From NCBI RefSeq assembly GCF_008642295.1, contig NZ_CP029190.1, positions 1,736,001-1,800,000 of the forward strand: 64,000 bases of DNA, in the 5' to 3' direction. This document shows positions 27,124 to 36,000 of this stretch, piece by piece. Made by a program: the position numbers and the translations under genes. Below the pieces are notes generated by a model that was not told the DNA's origin, did no database searches, and worked only from the letters and a program-made list of their open reading frames with translations. Every line of letters begins with the position of its first letter. Position 1 is the stretch's first letter. The DNA comes from Streptomyces venezuelae (GTDB lineage: Bacteria > Actinomycetota > Actinomycetes > Streptomycetales > Streptomycetaceae).

Positions 27124-30100
27124 TCATGACGGGTGCACCTTCACCACGGGACGCAAGGCGTGAGCCCCCCGGACGCCATCACGGCCCAGCGGGACAAAGA
27201 CGTCGCCCAGGAAGGCGAGCCCGGCCAGCGGGGCGAGGTCCAGATGGCCGCCCGTGACCGAGTGATCGACGATGTCCAGGACCCCCAGCTGCGGAAAGGC
27301 CCCGGGCAGCCGGTGAATTGCGGCTTGCAGCACGTCATTTCCACCGTCGACGAGAACCAGGTCGGTGACCCCTGCCAAGACGGTCTGCTCCGGGAGCTCC
27401 TCGAACGACGAAGGATCCAGCAAGAGGTTCGTCAGCCGGGGCAGGCTGCCCAACTCGCGCCAGTCCTCGGCCGACCCCGGACTCAATTCGGGGCTCAGGG
27501 CAAGCCTCCTGAGCTGGGGATAGGCAGCCAGACCGGTGAGCCCGTGCACGGGTTTCAGGCCGCCCCGCAGTCGGAGCGTGTGGAGCGTGTCTCCGGCCGG
27601 GAGCATTCCGAAGTCCCACGCCATATCGGATGGACTGTAGAAGGCCAGGGATTCCAGCTGCCCCAGCCCGGAAACCGGACTCAGGTCGAGCTGCGGGCTC
27701 GCCACTCCGATCTCCAGCATGCGGAGCGGCATCCGGCCGATCCCCGCAAGGCTCACCAGGGCCGGGCAGTCGCGAATGACCAGAGAGTGCAGCTCATCCT
27801 GCCCTGCCAGGAATTCCAGGTCGTGCACGGCATCGTGGGACAGTGTCAGTGTGCTGATGCTGTGGGTGGAGAGGTACGTCCGCAGCGCTTCGATCGACAC
27901 ACCGGCCCTGAAGTCCAGGAGGCCGGGCCGCAGCCGGAGCCGGTTCAGCTGATCCAGCTGCTCATCGGACTGCACGGTGTACATGAGATCGTCCGGCTTC
28001 AGGCGGGCGATCACCTCATCGGCGTACTCGGTGCTGTCGAAACGCGACCACGCCCACATGAGCTGCGAACGCACGGCGAGGTCGGGGTGCTCGGCGAATT
28101 GGGCGAGGAAGGGAATCGCGGCGCCGGAGACGACATTCGAAGCCGCGACGACCACATGCCAGGCCGATGTGTTGTCGAGGCCCTCCGGGCCGGGTAGCAG
28201 CCCCAGGATCAGGGGGCCGACCTCCGCCAGCGCGCGTGCCTCCTCCGCGCTTCCCGGCGGAATGAGCCCGGCCGTTCGCTGCTCCACCAGGTCACGCACA
28301 CCGGGGTCGAGGACGGTGGCCTGTTCCAGGCAGGCAGCGGCCAGCAGATAGACACGGGACCGGGTCCGCTGATCGGAGGCCCGGTCTCCCTCCGCGAGCA
28401 GGCCCCGGAGGATCTCCGCGCGCTCCCGCGGCTTGGCCAGGGCGACCGCCATACGGATGACGTCCTCCCATTGGTCGTCCCCGGCGCGGCTGATCAGCAG
28501 GCCGAAGTCGCCCTCTTCCACGGCCGCTCGGGCCCCGAGGAAGTCCTGGAAGGTCTTGTGGACGAACTCGACCGCGTCCGGGGCGGGTTCCCGGAGCAGC
28601 CCGCTCCGCAGCAGGAAGCGCTCGAAGACGGCCCCGGCGTCCCCCAGAGCGGCCAGCTCGGGAACGGCGGGCAGCGCCCGCCCGATGATGTCGTCGGCCC
28701 TCGGACGGGCCATCTCGGTACGGCCGTTCTTGATCAGCCAGTACGCCAGCCGCTGGAGCAGGTCCAGCTGGGCGTCCTCGCCCAGGTCCGGAACCTCGAT
28801 GTCGCGCTCCCGGTCGCGGCGGCTGAGCAGCATCGAGAGCGCGGCCTCGTAGAGCTCCTTGCGGCCGTGCGGCAGGTAGCCGCGACGCTCCCGGTGCAGA
28901 GCGCAGACCAGCCCGCACATCAACGGGTTGGTGGCCAGCCGGCCCAGGTCGGGTTTGGTGCGCACGGCGGTGATCAGGCCCCGTTCGTACGCGTCGAGCT
29001 CGGCGGGGTCCTCGGCGTCCGGCCGGGCCGCGGCATGCCAGCGCCGGATGAACGTGGCCACCTCGGCGGGGCCCATCGCGGACAGGGTGAGCTCGCTGAA
29101 ATCCTCCTCCGCCAGCCATTCCTCCCCCACGGCGGACGGGCGGGAGGTGACCAGCCAGCGGTTGTCCCCGGCGTACTGGTCCATCAGCTCGCTCAGCCAT
29201 GCCCGGGTCCGCTCGCGCTCCCGCTCGGGCACCTCGTCGATGCCGTCGACCAGCACCAGGCCCCGCCCGGCCGCGAGCACGCGGTGCTCCCAGCCCGGCG
29301 GCTGGGTCCCGGCCAGGTTGCAGCCGACCGCCTCCAGGAAGCCCTTCGGCATCGGGAGGCGCCCGCCCTGCCGGGTGAGTCTGCGCAGCGGCAGGACGAA
29401 GGGGATGCGGTCGTGCAGGTAGGCCGTCCGGGGCGAAAACTCCTGTCCGGCGGCTGTGACCGCGAGCCACTGGACCAGCGTCGTCTTGCCCGAGCCGGCC
29501 TCCCCACGGAGCAGGACCCGGGGGCTGTCGGCAAGCGCCTGGTCCGCAAGGCGCGGACCGGAAGCGACGTGCCGCACCTCCAGCCCCCTGCCCGTGAGCG
29601 TTGCCTCCCAGGACGAGGCCGTCGACTGCATCGCGGCGTCGATTCCCTCCGCCGGGAACAGTTCCCGCGGCAGCGCCAGCTCCTGGTGCCATGGCGACGT
29701 GAACGGTGTCACCGCGATCGGCGACGTCACCTCCAGGCTCAGGTAGGCGACGTCCAGCGGCCACCGGGCCGGCGACCGGTTGAGGTCGATGCCGTAGATC
29801 GTGAGCCTGCCGTGCTTCTTCGCCACGTACCGCAGGTACCCCTGCTCGAACGCGGCGTCCTCGCCGCCCGGCAGCGGATTCCGGCGGATCAGCTCGTCGA
29901 CCTTGGCGGTGAGATCGCCGACCGCCCGCGTCTGCTCGACCAGTGTGTGCGCCACGAACGTGGACCGCTGGGTGAAGAAGTGCAGGATGTGCAGACAGGC
30001 GGCGTCGAGCAGGCGCTCGTAGAAGTAGGTGGCGTCCGCGCTCAGTTCACGCTCGGGCCCGCCGCCCGCACGGCGCAGTTCCCGGGCGAACGCCCGGTGG

Positions 30101-30426
30101 CCGAGGCGGACCGCGTCGAGATCGGTGATGGTGAGGTCGCCGAGGGCGTGCAGGGTCGTCGCCAGGGCGTCGGCGACCGCCTGTTCCTCGTCCGCCGGAA
30201 TGGGGCGTTCGCCGGTCCGGAGGGCCTGTCTCACCAGTTTGGCGGCGAGCTCGCGGACGTCGGCCGCGGTGAGGGAGCGCTTCTCCCCCGTGAGGGAGAC
30301 ATAGCCGGAGATCCGGATCGGTTTGTCGACGACCCCGGCTCCGCGCCCCTCCGTGACGAACAGCTTCCGCAACAGCGGAGCGACGGCCGCCGACGCCAGC
30401 CGCATCCCGATCATCCCCGGTTCCAT
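27124..30426 (-). CDS. NACHT-domain STAND NTPase (bacterial NLR-like)
   Basis: 1100 residues from ATG 30426 (MEPGMIGMRLASAAVAPLLRK), which has a G-rich tract just upstream. Residues 1 to about 190 match the NACHT N-terminal helical (NNH) type of actinobacteria. The NACHT core has Walker A GEAGSGKTT at 308-316, Walker B LVLVDGIDE at 390-398, and sensor VTSRP at 426-430, then a winged-helix/helical part with FVHKTFQDFLGARA near residue 660. Residues from about 830 to the end are leucine-rich repeats (LRMLEIGV, LESLAFYS, LRRLALS, LTNLLLD). No membrane segment or separate effector is seen, so the N-terminal helical domain may be the effector or oligomer adaptor. bNACHT proteins are anti-phage sensors in other bacteria; that role here is inference. 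Confidence 0.88.
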   Translation of the reverse strand: MEPGMIGMRLASAAVAPLLRKLFVTEGRGAGVVDKPIRISGYVSLTGEKRSLTAADVRELAAKLVRQALRTGERPIPADEEQAVADALATTLHALGDLTITDLDAVRLGHRAFARELRRAGGGPERELSADATYFYERLLDAACLHILHFFTQRSTFVAHTLVEQTRAVGDLTAKVDELIRRNPLPGGEDAAFEQGYLRYVAKKHGRLTIYGIDLNRSPARWPLDVAYLSLEVTSPIAVTPFTSPWHQELALPRELFPAEGIDAAMQSTASSWEATLTGRGLEVRHVASGPRLADQALADSPRVLLRGEAGSGKTTLVQWLAVTAAGQEFSPRTAYLHDRIPFVLPLRRLTRQGGRLPMPKGFLEAVGCNLAGTQPPGWEHRVLAAGRGLVLVDGIDEVPERERERTRAWLSELMDQYAGDNRWLVTSRPSAVGEEWLAEEDFSELTLSAMGPAEVATFIRRWHAAARPDAEDPAELDAYERGLITAVRTKPDLGRLATNPLMCGLVCALHRERRGYLPHGRKELYEAALSMLLSRRDRERDIEVPDLGEDAQLDLLQRLAYWLIKNGRTEMARPRADDIIGRALPAVPELAALGDAGAVFERFLLRSGLLREPAPDAVEFVHKTFQDFLGARAAVEEGDFGLLISRAGDDQWEDVIRMAVALAKPRERAEILRGLLAEGDRASDQRTRSRVYLLAAACLEQATVLDPGVRDLVEQRTAGLIPPGSAEEARALAEVGPLILGLLPGPEGLDNTSAWHVVVAASNVVSGAAIPFLAQFAEHPDLAVRSQLMWAWSRFDSTEYADEVIARLKPDDLMYTVQSDEQLDQLNRLRLRPGLLDFRAGVSIEALRTYLSTHSISTLTLSHDAVHDLEFLAGQDELHSLVIRDCPALVSLAGIGRMPLRMLEIGVASPQLDLSPVSGLGQLESLAFYSPSDMAWDFGMLPAGDTLHTLRLRGGLKPVHGLTGLAAYPQLRRLALSPELSPGSAEDWRELGSLPRLTNLLLDPSSFEELPEQTVLAGVTDLVLVDGGNDVLQAAIHRLPGAFPQLGVLDIVDHSVTGGHLDLAPLAGLAFLGDVFVPLGRDGVRGAHALRPVVKVHPS

Positions 30427-30531
30427 ACCCGCCCCCCGATGAGCTCCGAACGATGCTCGAATCGTAGGCGGTTGGGCCGACGCCCCACCGGGCCTGTGGA
30501 TAACCACGGGGGCGCCCCAAGGATGCCCCGG

Positions 30532-30554
30532 GGGGCGGTCCCAAGGGCCGCCCC
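30532..30554 (-). terminator. Hairpin downstream of asparaginase
   Basis: GGGGCGG (30532-30538) pairs with CCGCCCC (30548-30554), with two more G-C pairs inside around CAAG. It begins ten bases past the asparaginase stop and precedes the NACHT promoter region. Confidence 0.5.
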
Positions 30555-30563
30555 GGGGGTGTC

Positions 30564-31574
30564 CTAGACGGCGGCCGGCACCGCGGCCGACGGGGCCGGG
30601 GCCTCCAGCACAGCCCGCAGGACCCGCGCCTGCTCGGCCCGGTCCGGGGACGCCAGCAGGGCCGCCAGGACGGCGATCCGGGCCTGCCCGGCGCGCAGGG
30701 TGCCGGTCGGGACCGCGCCCGCCGCGACCAGGTCGACGGCTCCGCCGTGCGTGTAGATCTCGGTCACCGGCCCGGCCTGCACCCGCGTGGTCAGCGCGAC
30801 CAGCACGCCACGGGCCACCGCCGCCTCGACCGCCGCCACGATCTCCGGCGTGGCGTTGCCCGCGCCGGTGGCGACCAGCACCACGCCCCGCGCGCCCGCC
30901 TCGACCGCCGCGTTCAGCAGCACCGGGTCGCCGTCCGCGTGGTGCATGACCATGTCGACCCGCGGCTGCGCGTCCGGCATGGCGGGCAGCGGCAGCGGCT
31001 TCGGCCGCTGCGGCTCCCGCAGCACCGTCACCTTCCCGAAGCCGATCTTCCCGAGCCACTCCCCCGAGGGGTCGGCGAAGGCGTCGGCGGCCAGGGTCTG
31101 CGTCTTGATGGTGCCGCGCGCACCGTGCACCCGCCCGGCGAAGGACACCAGGACCCCGAGGCCGCGGGTGCGGGCGGCGACCAGCAGTGCGTCGTAGAGG
31201 TTGCCGGGGCCGTCCCCGTCCTCGATGCCCATCGGCAGCTGCGCGCCGGTGAACACCACGGTCCGCTCGTCGTGGTGGTGCAGGTCGACGAGGAAGGCGG
31301 ATTCCTCCAGGGTGTCCGTGCCGTGCGTGACCACCACGCCCGCGACGTCCGGGTCGGCCAGCACCTCGTGGACGGTACGCAGCAGGGTCAGCTGGTGGGC
31401 CGTGGTCAGGCGGGGGCTGTTCACGCTGAACAGGTCGACGACCTCGACGGTCACGCCCTCCGGGACCGGCGCGGTGGCCATGACCTCGCGCCCGTCCGCA
31501 TCGGCGGCGAATCCGGAACCCTGCCAGCGGCTCGCTATCGTCCCGCCGGTGCTGATGACGACGATCCGTCCCAC
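30564..31574 (-). CDS. L-asparaginase
   Basis: 336 residues if begun at GTG 31574 (VGRIVVISTGGTIAS). GTG 31586 adds four residues and cannot be excluded. Both catalytic triads are visible: STGGTIAS with the nucleophilic Thr near residue 11, and VVTHGTDTLEESAFL with Thr-Asp near residue 90, plus the conserved Lys in GTIKTQTLAADAF. It hydrolyses asparagine to aspartate and ammonia. With no signal peptide it should be cytoplasmic. Divergent from an Lrp/AsnC regulator across a shared intergenic operator array, suggesting amino-acid-responsive control. Confidence 0.93.
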   Translation of the reverse strand: MGRIVVISTGGTIASRWQGSGFAADADGREVMATAPVPEGVTVEVVDLFSVNSPRLTTAHQLTLLRTVHEVLADPDVAGVVVTHGTDTLEESAFLVDLHHHDERTVVFTGAQLPMGIEDGDGPGNLYDALLVAARTRGLGVLVSFAGRVHGARGTIKTQTLAADAFADPSGEWLGKIGFGKVTVLREPQRPKPLPLPAMPDAQPRVDMVMHHADGDPVLLNAAVEAGARGVVLVATGAGNATPEIVAAVEAAVARGVLVALTTRVQAGPVTEIYTHGGAVDLVAAGAVPTGTLRAGQARIAVLAALLASPDRAEQARVLRAVLEAPAPSAAVPAAV

Positions 31575-31615
31575 GACCCTGCCCACCCTTCGACTCGCAC
31601 ACGCATACGTATCCC

Positions 31616-31691
31616 GCAATGATAGGAACTCCCACGCGCAATCGGATTGCGAATTCCGGCCAGCAGTTCACAAACAGTGGTGGATCATTGC
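31616..31691. promoter_or_regulatory. Lrp/AsnC-type operator array
   Basis: Three related GCAAT elements lie between asparaginase and the Lrp-type gene: GCAATGAT (31616-31623), the perfect palindrome CGCAATCGGATTGCG (31637-31651), and ATCATTGC (31684-31691), the exact inverse of the first. The last is four bases before the regulator start. The symmetry and shared GCAAT half-site fit cooperative binding by the adjacent regulator. Confidence 0.6.
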
Positions 31692-31694
31692 TCC

Positions 31695-32150
31695 ATGGAT
31701 GCGATCGACCGAGAAATCTTGCGTGAGCTACAACGGGACGGCCGGCTGAGCAATCAGGAGCTCGCCCAGCGGGTGGGCCTCACCCCGTCGCCCTGCATGC
31801 GACGGGTGCGGCAACTGGAACAGGACGGGGTGATCCAGGGGTACCGGGCGGTCATCGACCCGGAGGCGGTCGGCCGCGGCTTCGAGGTGCTGGTGTCGGT
31901 GGAGGTCAGGCGGGACCGGGAGGCGGTGGAGGCCTTCGAGGCCGCGCTCCAGGACATCCCCGACGTGATCGAGGCGTACCGCCTCTTCGGCAGCCCCGGC
32001 TGCCTCCTGCGCATCGCGGTGGCGGACCTCCGCGCCTACGAACGCCTCTGGATCGAGCAGCTCACCGCGCTCTCGGGGGTCACCGAGGTGAATTCCCAGA
32101 TCATCATGAAGCGCATCAAGGAACCGACGGGCCTCCCGGTCGACCGCTGA
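31695..32150 (+). CDS. Lrp/AsnC-family regulator
   Basis: 151 residues from ATG 31695 (MDAIDREILRELQRDGR). The N-terminal winged helix is LSNQELAQRVGLTPSPCMRRVRQLEQDGVIQGYRAVIDPEAVG. The C-terminal RAM ligand domain follows, including DVIEAYRLFGSPGCLLRIAVADLRAYE. Such proteins respond to amino acids as octamers. Its divergent partner is asparaginase, so asparagine or aspartate is a plausible effector; this is context only. Confidence 0.94.
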   Translation: MDAIDREILRELQRDGRLSNQELAQRVGLTPSPCMRRVRQLEQDGVIQGYRAVIDPEAVGRGFEVLVSVEVRRDREAVEAFEAALQDIPDVIEAYRLFGSPGCLLRIAVADLRAYERLWIEQLTALSGVTEVNSQIIMKRIKEPTGLPVDR

Positions 32151-32184
32151 CCGGCAGGCCCGTCCTCGTCCGCTTCCGCTTCCG

Positions 32185-32580
32185 TCACAGCCCGCCCTGG
32201 AGCCGGACCCCCACCCCGATGACGCCACAGCCCCCGGCGGTGAATGCGAGCGAGCGGTGCGGGCCGGTCACGGAGACGGCGATGCGGCCCCCGGGCGCCG
32301 CCGCGAGGGACACTTCGCGGTGCTCCTCGGCCAGGACTCCCCGCACACGCAGGCCGGCCACTCCGGGGAACACCAGCGAGAAGAAGAAGGTGTTGTAGAC
32401 CGTCCCGGCCCACTCCGCCTTCGGCCGGGCCGGCAGCTCCCGGGTCTCGAATCCGAGGGTCACCGAGGCGTCCCGCTCGTCGATGTGCACCGAGAAGAGC
32501 AGGCAGTCGCCCAGCTCCGGCGGCCGGCCCCCGTACAGCTCGGTCAACTCGCTCGAGTCGGACAGCTCAGAGATGTTCAT
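32185..32580 (-). CDS. Imm50-like immunity protein (second copy)
   Basis: 131 residues from ATG 32580. The sequence LTELYGGRPPELGDCLLFSVHIDERDASVTLGFETRELP follows the Imm50 pattern of a short helix, PxL, then paired beta strands. It overlaps the end of the first Imm50-like gene by 14 bases and is the last gene of the toxin operon. The two copies share layout but little identity, so it may neutralise a different or variant toxin tip. C-terminal residues carry several cysteine-free beta strands. Confidence 0.75.
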   Translation of the reverse strand: MNISELSDSSELTELYGGRPPELGDCLLFSVHIDERDASVTLGFETRELPARPKAEWAGTVYNTFFFSLVFPGVAGLRVRGVLAEEHREVSLAAAPGGRIAVSVTGPHRSLAFTAGGCGVIGVGVRLQGGL

Positions 32581-33055
32581 AGAAGGTCCTCGCGGTGACC
32601 GGCGGGACAGTGTCGTACAGCTTGGCGTCGAGCCTGCGCACGAAGGCGTGCGGGCCGCCGTCCCCGCCGTCGGAGTCCTGCGTGAACACGCTGAGGTGGC
32701 CGGCCAGCAGCGAGGCGTTCGAGGTGAAGGCCAGCCGCACCCCCGGCCCTTCGACCCGCACCGCGAGCCGGTGCCCGGCAAGCTCCTCGTACGTGATGTC
32801 GACCAGCACGGGCGGCTCCCAGCCGTCCATGGCGAAGTCCTCGACGTGCCCGAACTGCAGGTGGCACTGCACAGTGTCGCCGGGTCCGCCCTCCCACCGG
32901 TCCGCGAACCGCGGCAGATCGATCCGAAGGGTCACGGCCGGCGCCCAGCCGTCCAGCCGCACCGACCGCAGCCGGACCCCGGACAGCGGCGGCAGCTCGT
33001 CGTACAGCGGATCAAGGACCTGCCGCCTGTTCGCGACCAGGTCACTCACGGTCAT
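32567..33055 (-). CDS. Imm50-like immunity protein (first copy)
   Basis: 162 residues from ATG 33055. LDPLYDELPPLSGVRLRSVRLDGWAPAVTLRIDLPRFADRW is characteristic of Imm50 immunity proteins. The start lies inside the last codons of the RHS toxin gene (14-base overlap), the usual place for the cognate antidote. It would bind and block the C-terminal nuclease in the producing cell's cytoplasm. A C-terminal extension, GGDGGPHAFVRRLDAKLYDTVPPV, is unmatched to the second copy. Confidence 0.8.
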   Translation of the reverse strand: MTVSDLVANRRQVLDPLYDELPPLSGVRLRSVRLDGWAPAVTLRIDLPRFADRWEGGPGDTVQCHLQFGHVEDFAMDGWEPPVLVDITYEELAGHRLAVRVEGPGVRLAFTSNASLLAGHLSVFTQDSDGGDGGPHAFVRRLDAKLYDTVPPVTARTFYEHL

Positions 33056-36000
33056 AGTAGTAATGCTCCTCGGCACCCTCGATCTGGCCGTTACGGGTGT
33101 CATCGTACGGACGCACGTGCAGGTGCGGCGGCTGGTAGCCCGGCTCGCCGGGTGTCTGGTGCCCGAACCAGTGGTCCTGGTACACGATGATGTCGCCGTT
33201 GGGGTGCTCGTACCACTCCTCGGTGTAGTAGATGGGCTTGCCGTCGGGGTCGAGGAGCTGCTTGCTGCCCGCCCATTCCGGACCGCGCGCGGAAACCCAG
33301 TCGTCGACGTCGAACGGCTCGGTGCCCTCGGGTATGCCCGCGTCGCGCAACGCCTGCTGCTTCTGCTCCTCTTTGGTCTTGCCCACCTTGGGGCAGTCGC
33401 CCGCATCGGGCGCCAGCCCCAGCGAGTCCGACCATACGAAGGGGTTGACGACGTACGCCGAGGGGTTGGGCGTGGGCGCCACGCCGAGCGGGTCCGGCGT
33501 GATGTAGCGGGCGGTCTCGGGGTCGTAGTGCCGGAAGTGGTTGTAGTGGAGTCCGGTCTCCGGATCGGCGTACTGTCCGGGGAAGCGCAGCGGCGTGTAG
33601 GCCGTCGCGTCGGTGTTCCAGGCCGTACTGCCCCACACGGTGGCACCGGCGCGCCAGGCGACCTCGCCTTCCTCGCCGATCAGCTCCCGGGGAGTGCCGA
33701 TCAGGTCGGTGACGATGGCGAAGAACCGCTGATCGGTCTCCTCCTCGTCGAGGAACCGCCGCTCGAACTGGGCCAAGGGCTGCAGGCCGTCGTGGTCCCA
33801 GGTCAGCGTCACCCGTCCGGGAGCTCCCGCGGTCGTCGTGGACTGCTCGCACAGCGTGGTGCCGTCCCAGGCGAACCGGGTCTCCTCCAGGACGGCGCCG
33901 TCCGCGCCCAGTCGGCGCTTGGACGTGCGGCGCCCGAGCGGGTCGTAGGTGTACTGCCACACCGCGCCGTCCGGAGTCCGCACTGCCGCCAGGCGGTCCT
34001 CGGCGTCCCAGGTGTAGTGCCAGGTGTCGGGTCTGCGGGAGAGCCGCTTCTTCTGGCGGAGCGTCACCCGTCCCAGTTCGTCGTGCTCGTAGCGGACGGC
34101 GCCGGCCCGGACCAGTCGCGTTCCCTCGTACACGCGCTCGCCGACTGCCTCCGTGCCGCCCGGGTGCCGGGCGGGCCACGAGGCCGCCGCCTGGTTGCCG
34201 GCCGCGTTGTAGGTGTACTGCTCGGTCCAGTCCTCGGCACGGGCCGCAGTGACCCGGCCGGCCGCGTCGAGTTCGAACTCCCGTCGGCCGGCGAGCAGGT
34301 CGTCGATCGCCACCAGACCGCCGTCGGGGCGATAGCTGTAGCCACGGCGCTGGAGCGTCCGGCCCTCCGAGGTACGGACGTGGCTGTCGACCAGCCGTCC
34401 CAGGGCATCGTGCGTGTTCTCCATGGCCAGGGACTCGCCGATCCGCCGGCCGGTCTCCCGGCCCAGCGCATCGCGGCCGAAGGTGATCCGGCGGCCCGAG
34501 GAGAGCAGCTCCGTACGGCGGCCGGCCTCATCATAGGTCCAGGTGCTCACGGCGCCGGCCGGGGTGGTGCGGCTCCGCACCCGGCCGAGGTCGTCGTAAT
34601 CGCGCCGCAGGGTCCGGCCGTCGACCGTTTCGACGCGGATCCGGCCGTGGCGGTCGCGCGCGTACTCGATCCGGGAGTCCGGTCCGGTCACCGCGGAGAG
34701 GCGGTCGGACAGGTCGTACTCGTACCGCGTGACAGCGCCTTCGGTCTCCTTCTCGACCCGCCGGTCCAGGGCGTCGTAGCCGTATCGGGTGGTGCGGCCC
34801 GCGGAGTCGGTACGGGCGGTGAGCCGGCCGGCCGCGTCGTGCCCGAAGCGGACGGTGCGGCCGTCGTAATCGGTTTCGGCCGCGGGCAAACCTGCCGCGT
34901 CGTACTCCCAGGTCCAGCGGCCGAGCGGGCCGCTGATCTCCGTCAGCCGGAGCTCGGCGTCCCGGGCGAAGGCGTAGCGCACCCCGTCCGGCCCGGTCCG
35001 GGCGGTCATCGCGTCGAAATGCCCGTACTCGAAGGAGGTCAGTCCCCCCATCGGGTCGCGGTGGGTGAGCGCATTGCCCTCGCCGTCGTACGTCCACTCC
35101 TGGACGGTGCCGTCCGCTTCGACGCGCCGGGCGAGCCGGCCCTCCGGGGTCCATTCGAGCAGCGTCTCCCCGCCCAGGGCGTCGGTGATGCGGACGGCCC
35201 TGCCGAAGGCGTCCCGCTCATAGCGGGTGACGGCGCCCAGGGGGTCGGTGATCTCGACGGGCAGGCCGGCCGGATTGGTCCGGATGCGGGTGGTCCCGCC
35301 GAGGTGGTCGGTGACCGACGTCGGGTGGCCGTGGTCGTCGTACTCGTACCGGGTGGTGGCACCCGCGGGGTTGGTGAGGGCGATGCGGTTGCCCCGGCTG
35401 TCGTACGCCAGCCGCCAGGTCGTCCGGTCGGCCCGGGTCTGGAGGACCGGCCGTCCCATGGCGTCGTACTCGGTCGTCAGTTCGCGTCCATCCGGACGGA
35501 CCACCCGGACGAGACGGCCGTCGGCGTCCCGGTGGAACTCGGTGGTGCGGCCCAGCGGGTCGGTCCGCGACAGCAGCCGGTTGCGCCGGTCGTAGCGGGA
35601 GTGGGTGACCGCTCCCAGGGCACCGGTCTCCGCCACCACCTGGCGGGCCTCGTTCATCTGGTACCGGCGCGTGTGGCCCGCCGCGTTCCTGGTGACCGTG
35701 ACCTGCCGGCCGGTCCCGGGGTCGGTCCCGTACTCGAAGTCCAGGGCGTAGTGGCCCGCTTCCCCGCCCTCCCGGACGCAGCGGTCGAACTCGTCGTAGG
35801 CGTAGCCATACGTACTGCCGTTGGTGTCCGTCCAGGACGTGATGCGACCCCGCTCGTCGTAGGCGAAGCGGAGCGGCCGGCCCGAGGAGTTGATGACCTC
35901 GGTGAGATGGCCGTCGGTGTACCCGTACTCGAGGACCCGGCCGGCACCCGCGAGCGAGAGCCGGGTGATGCGGCCGTCCGCGGTGTCCAGGAGGAGGTGG

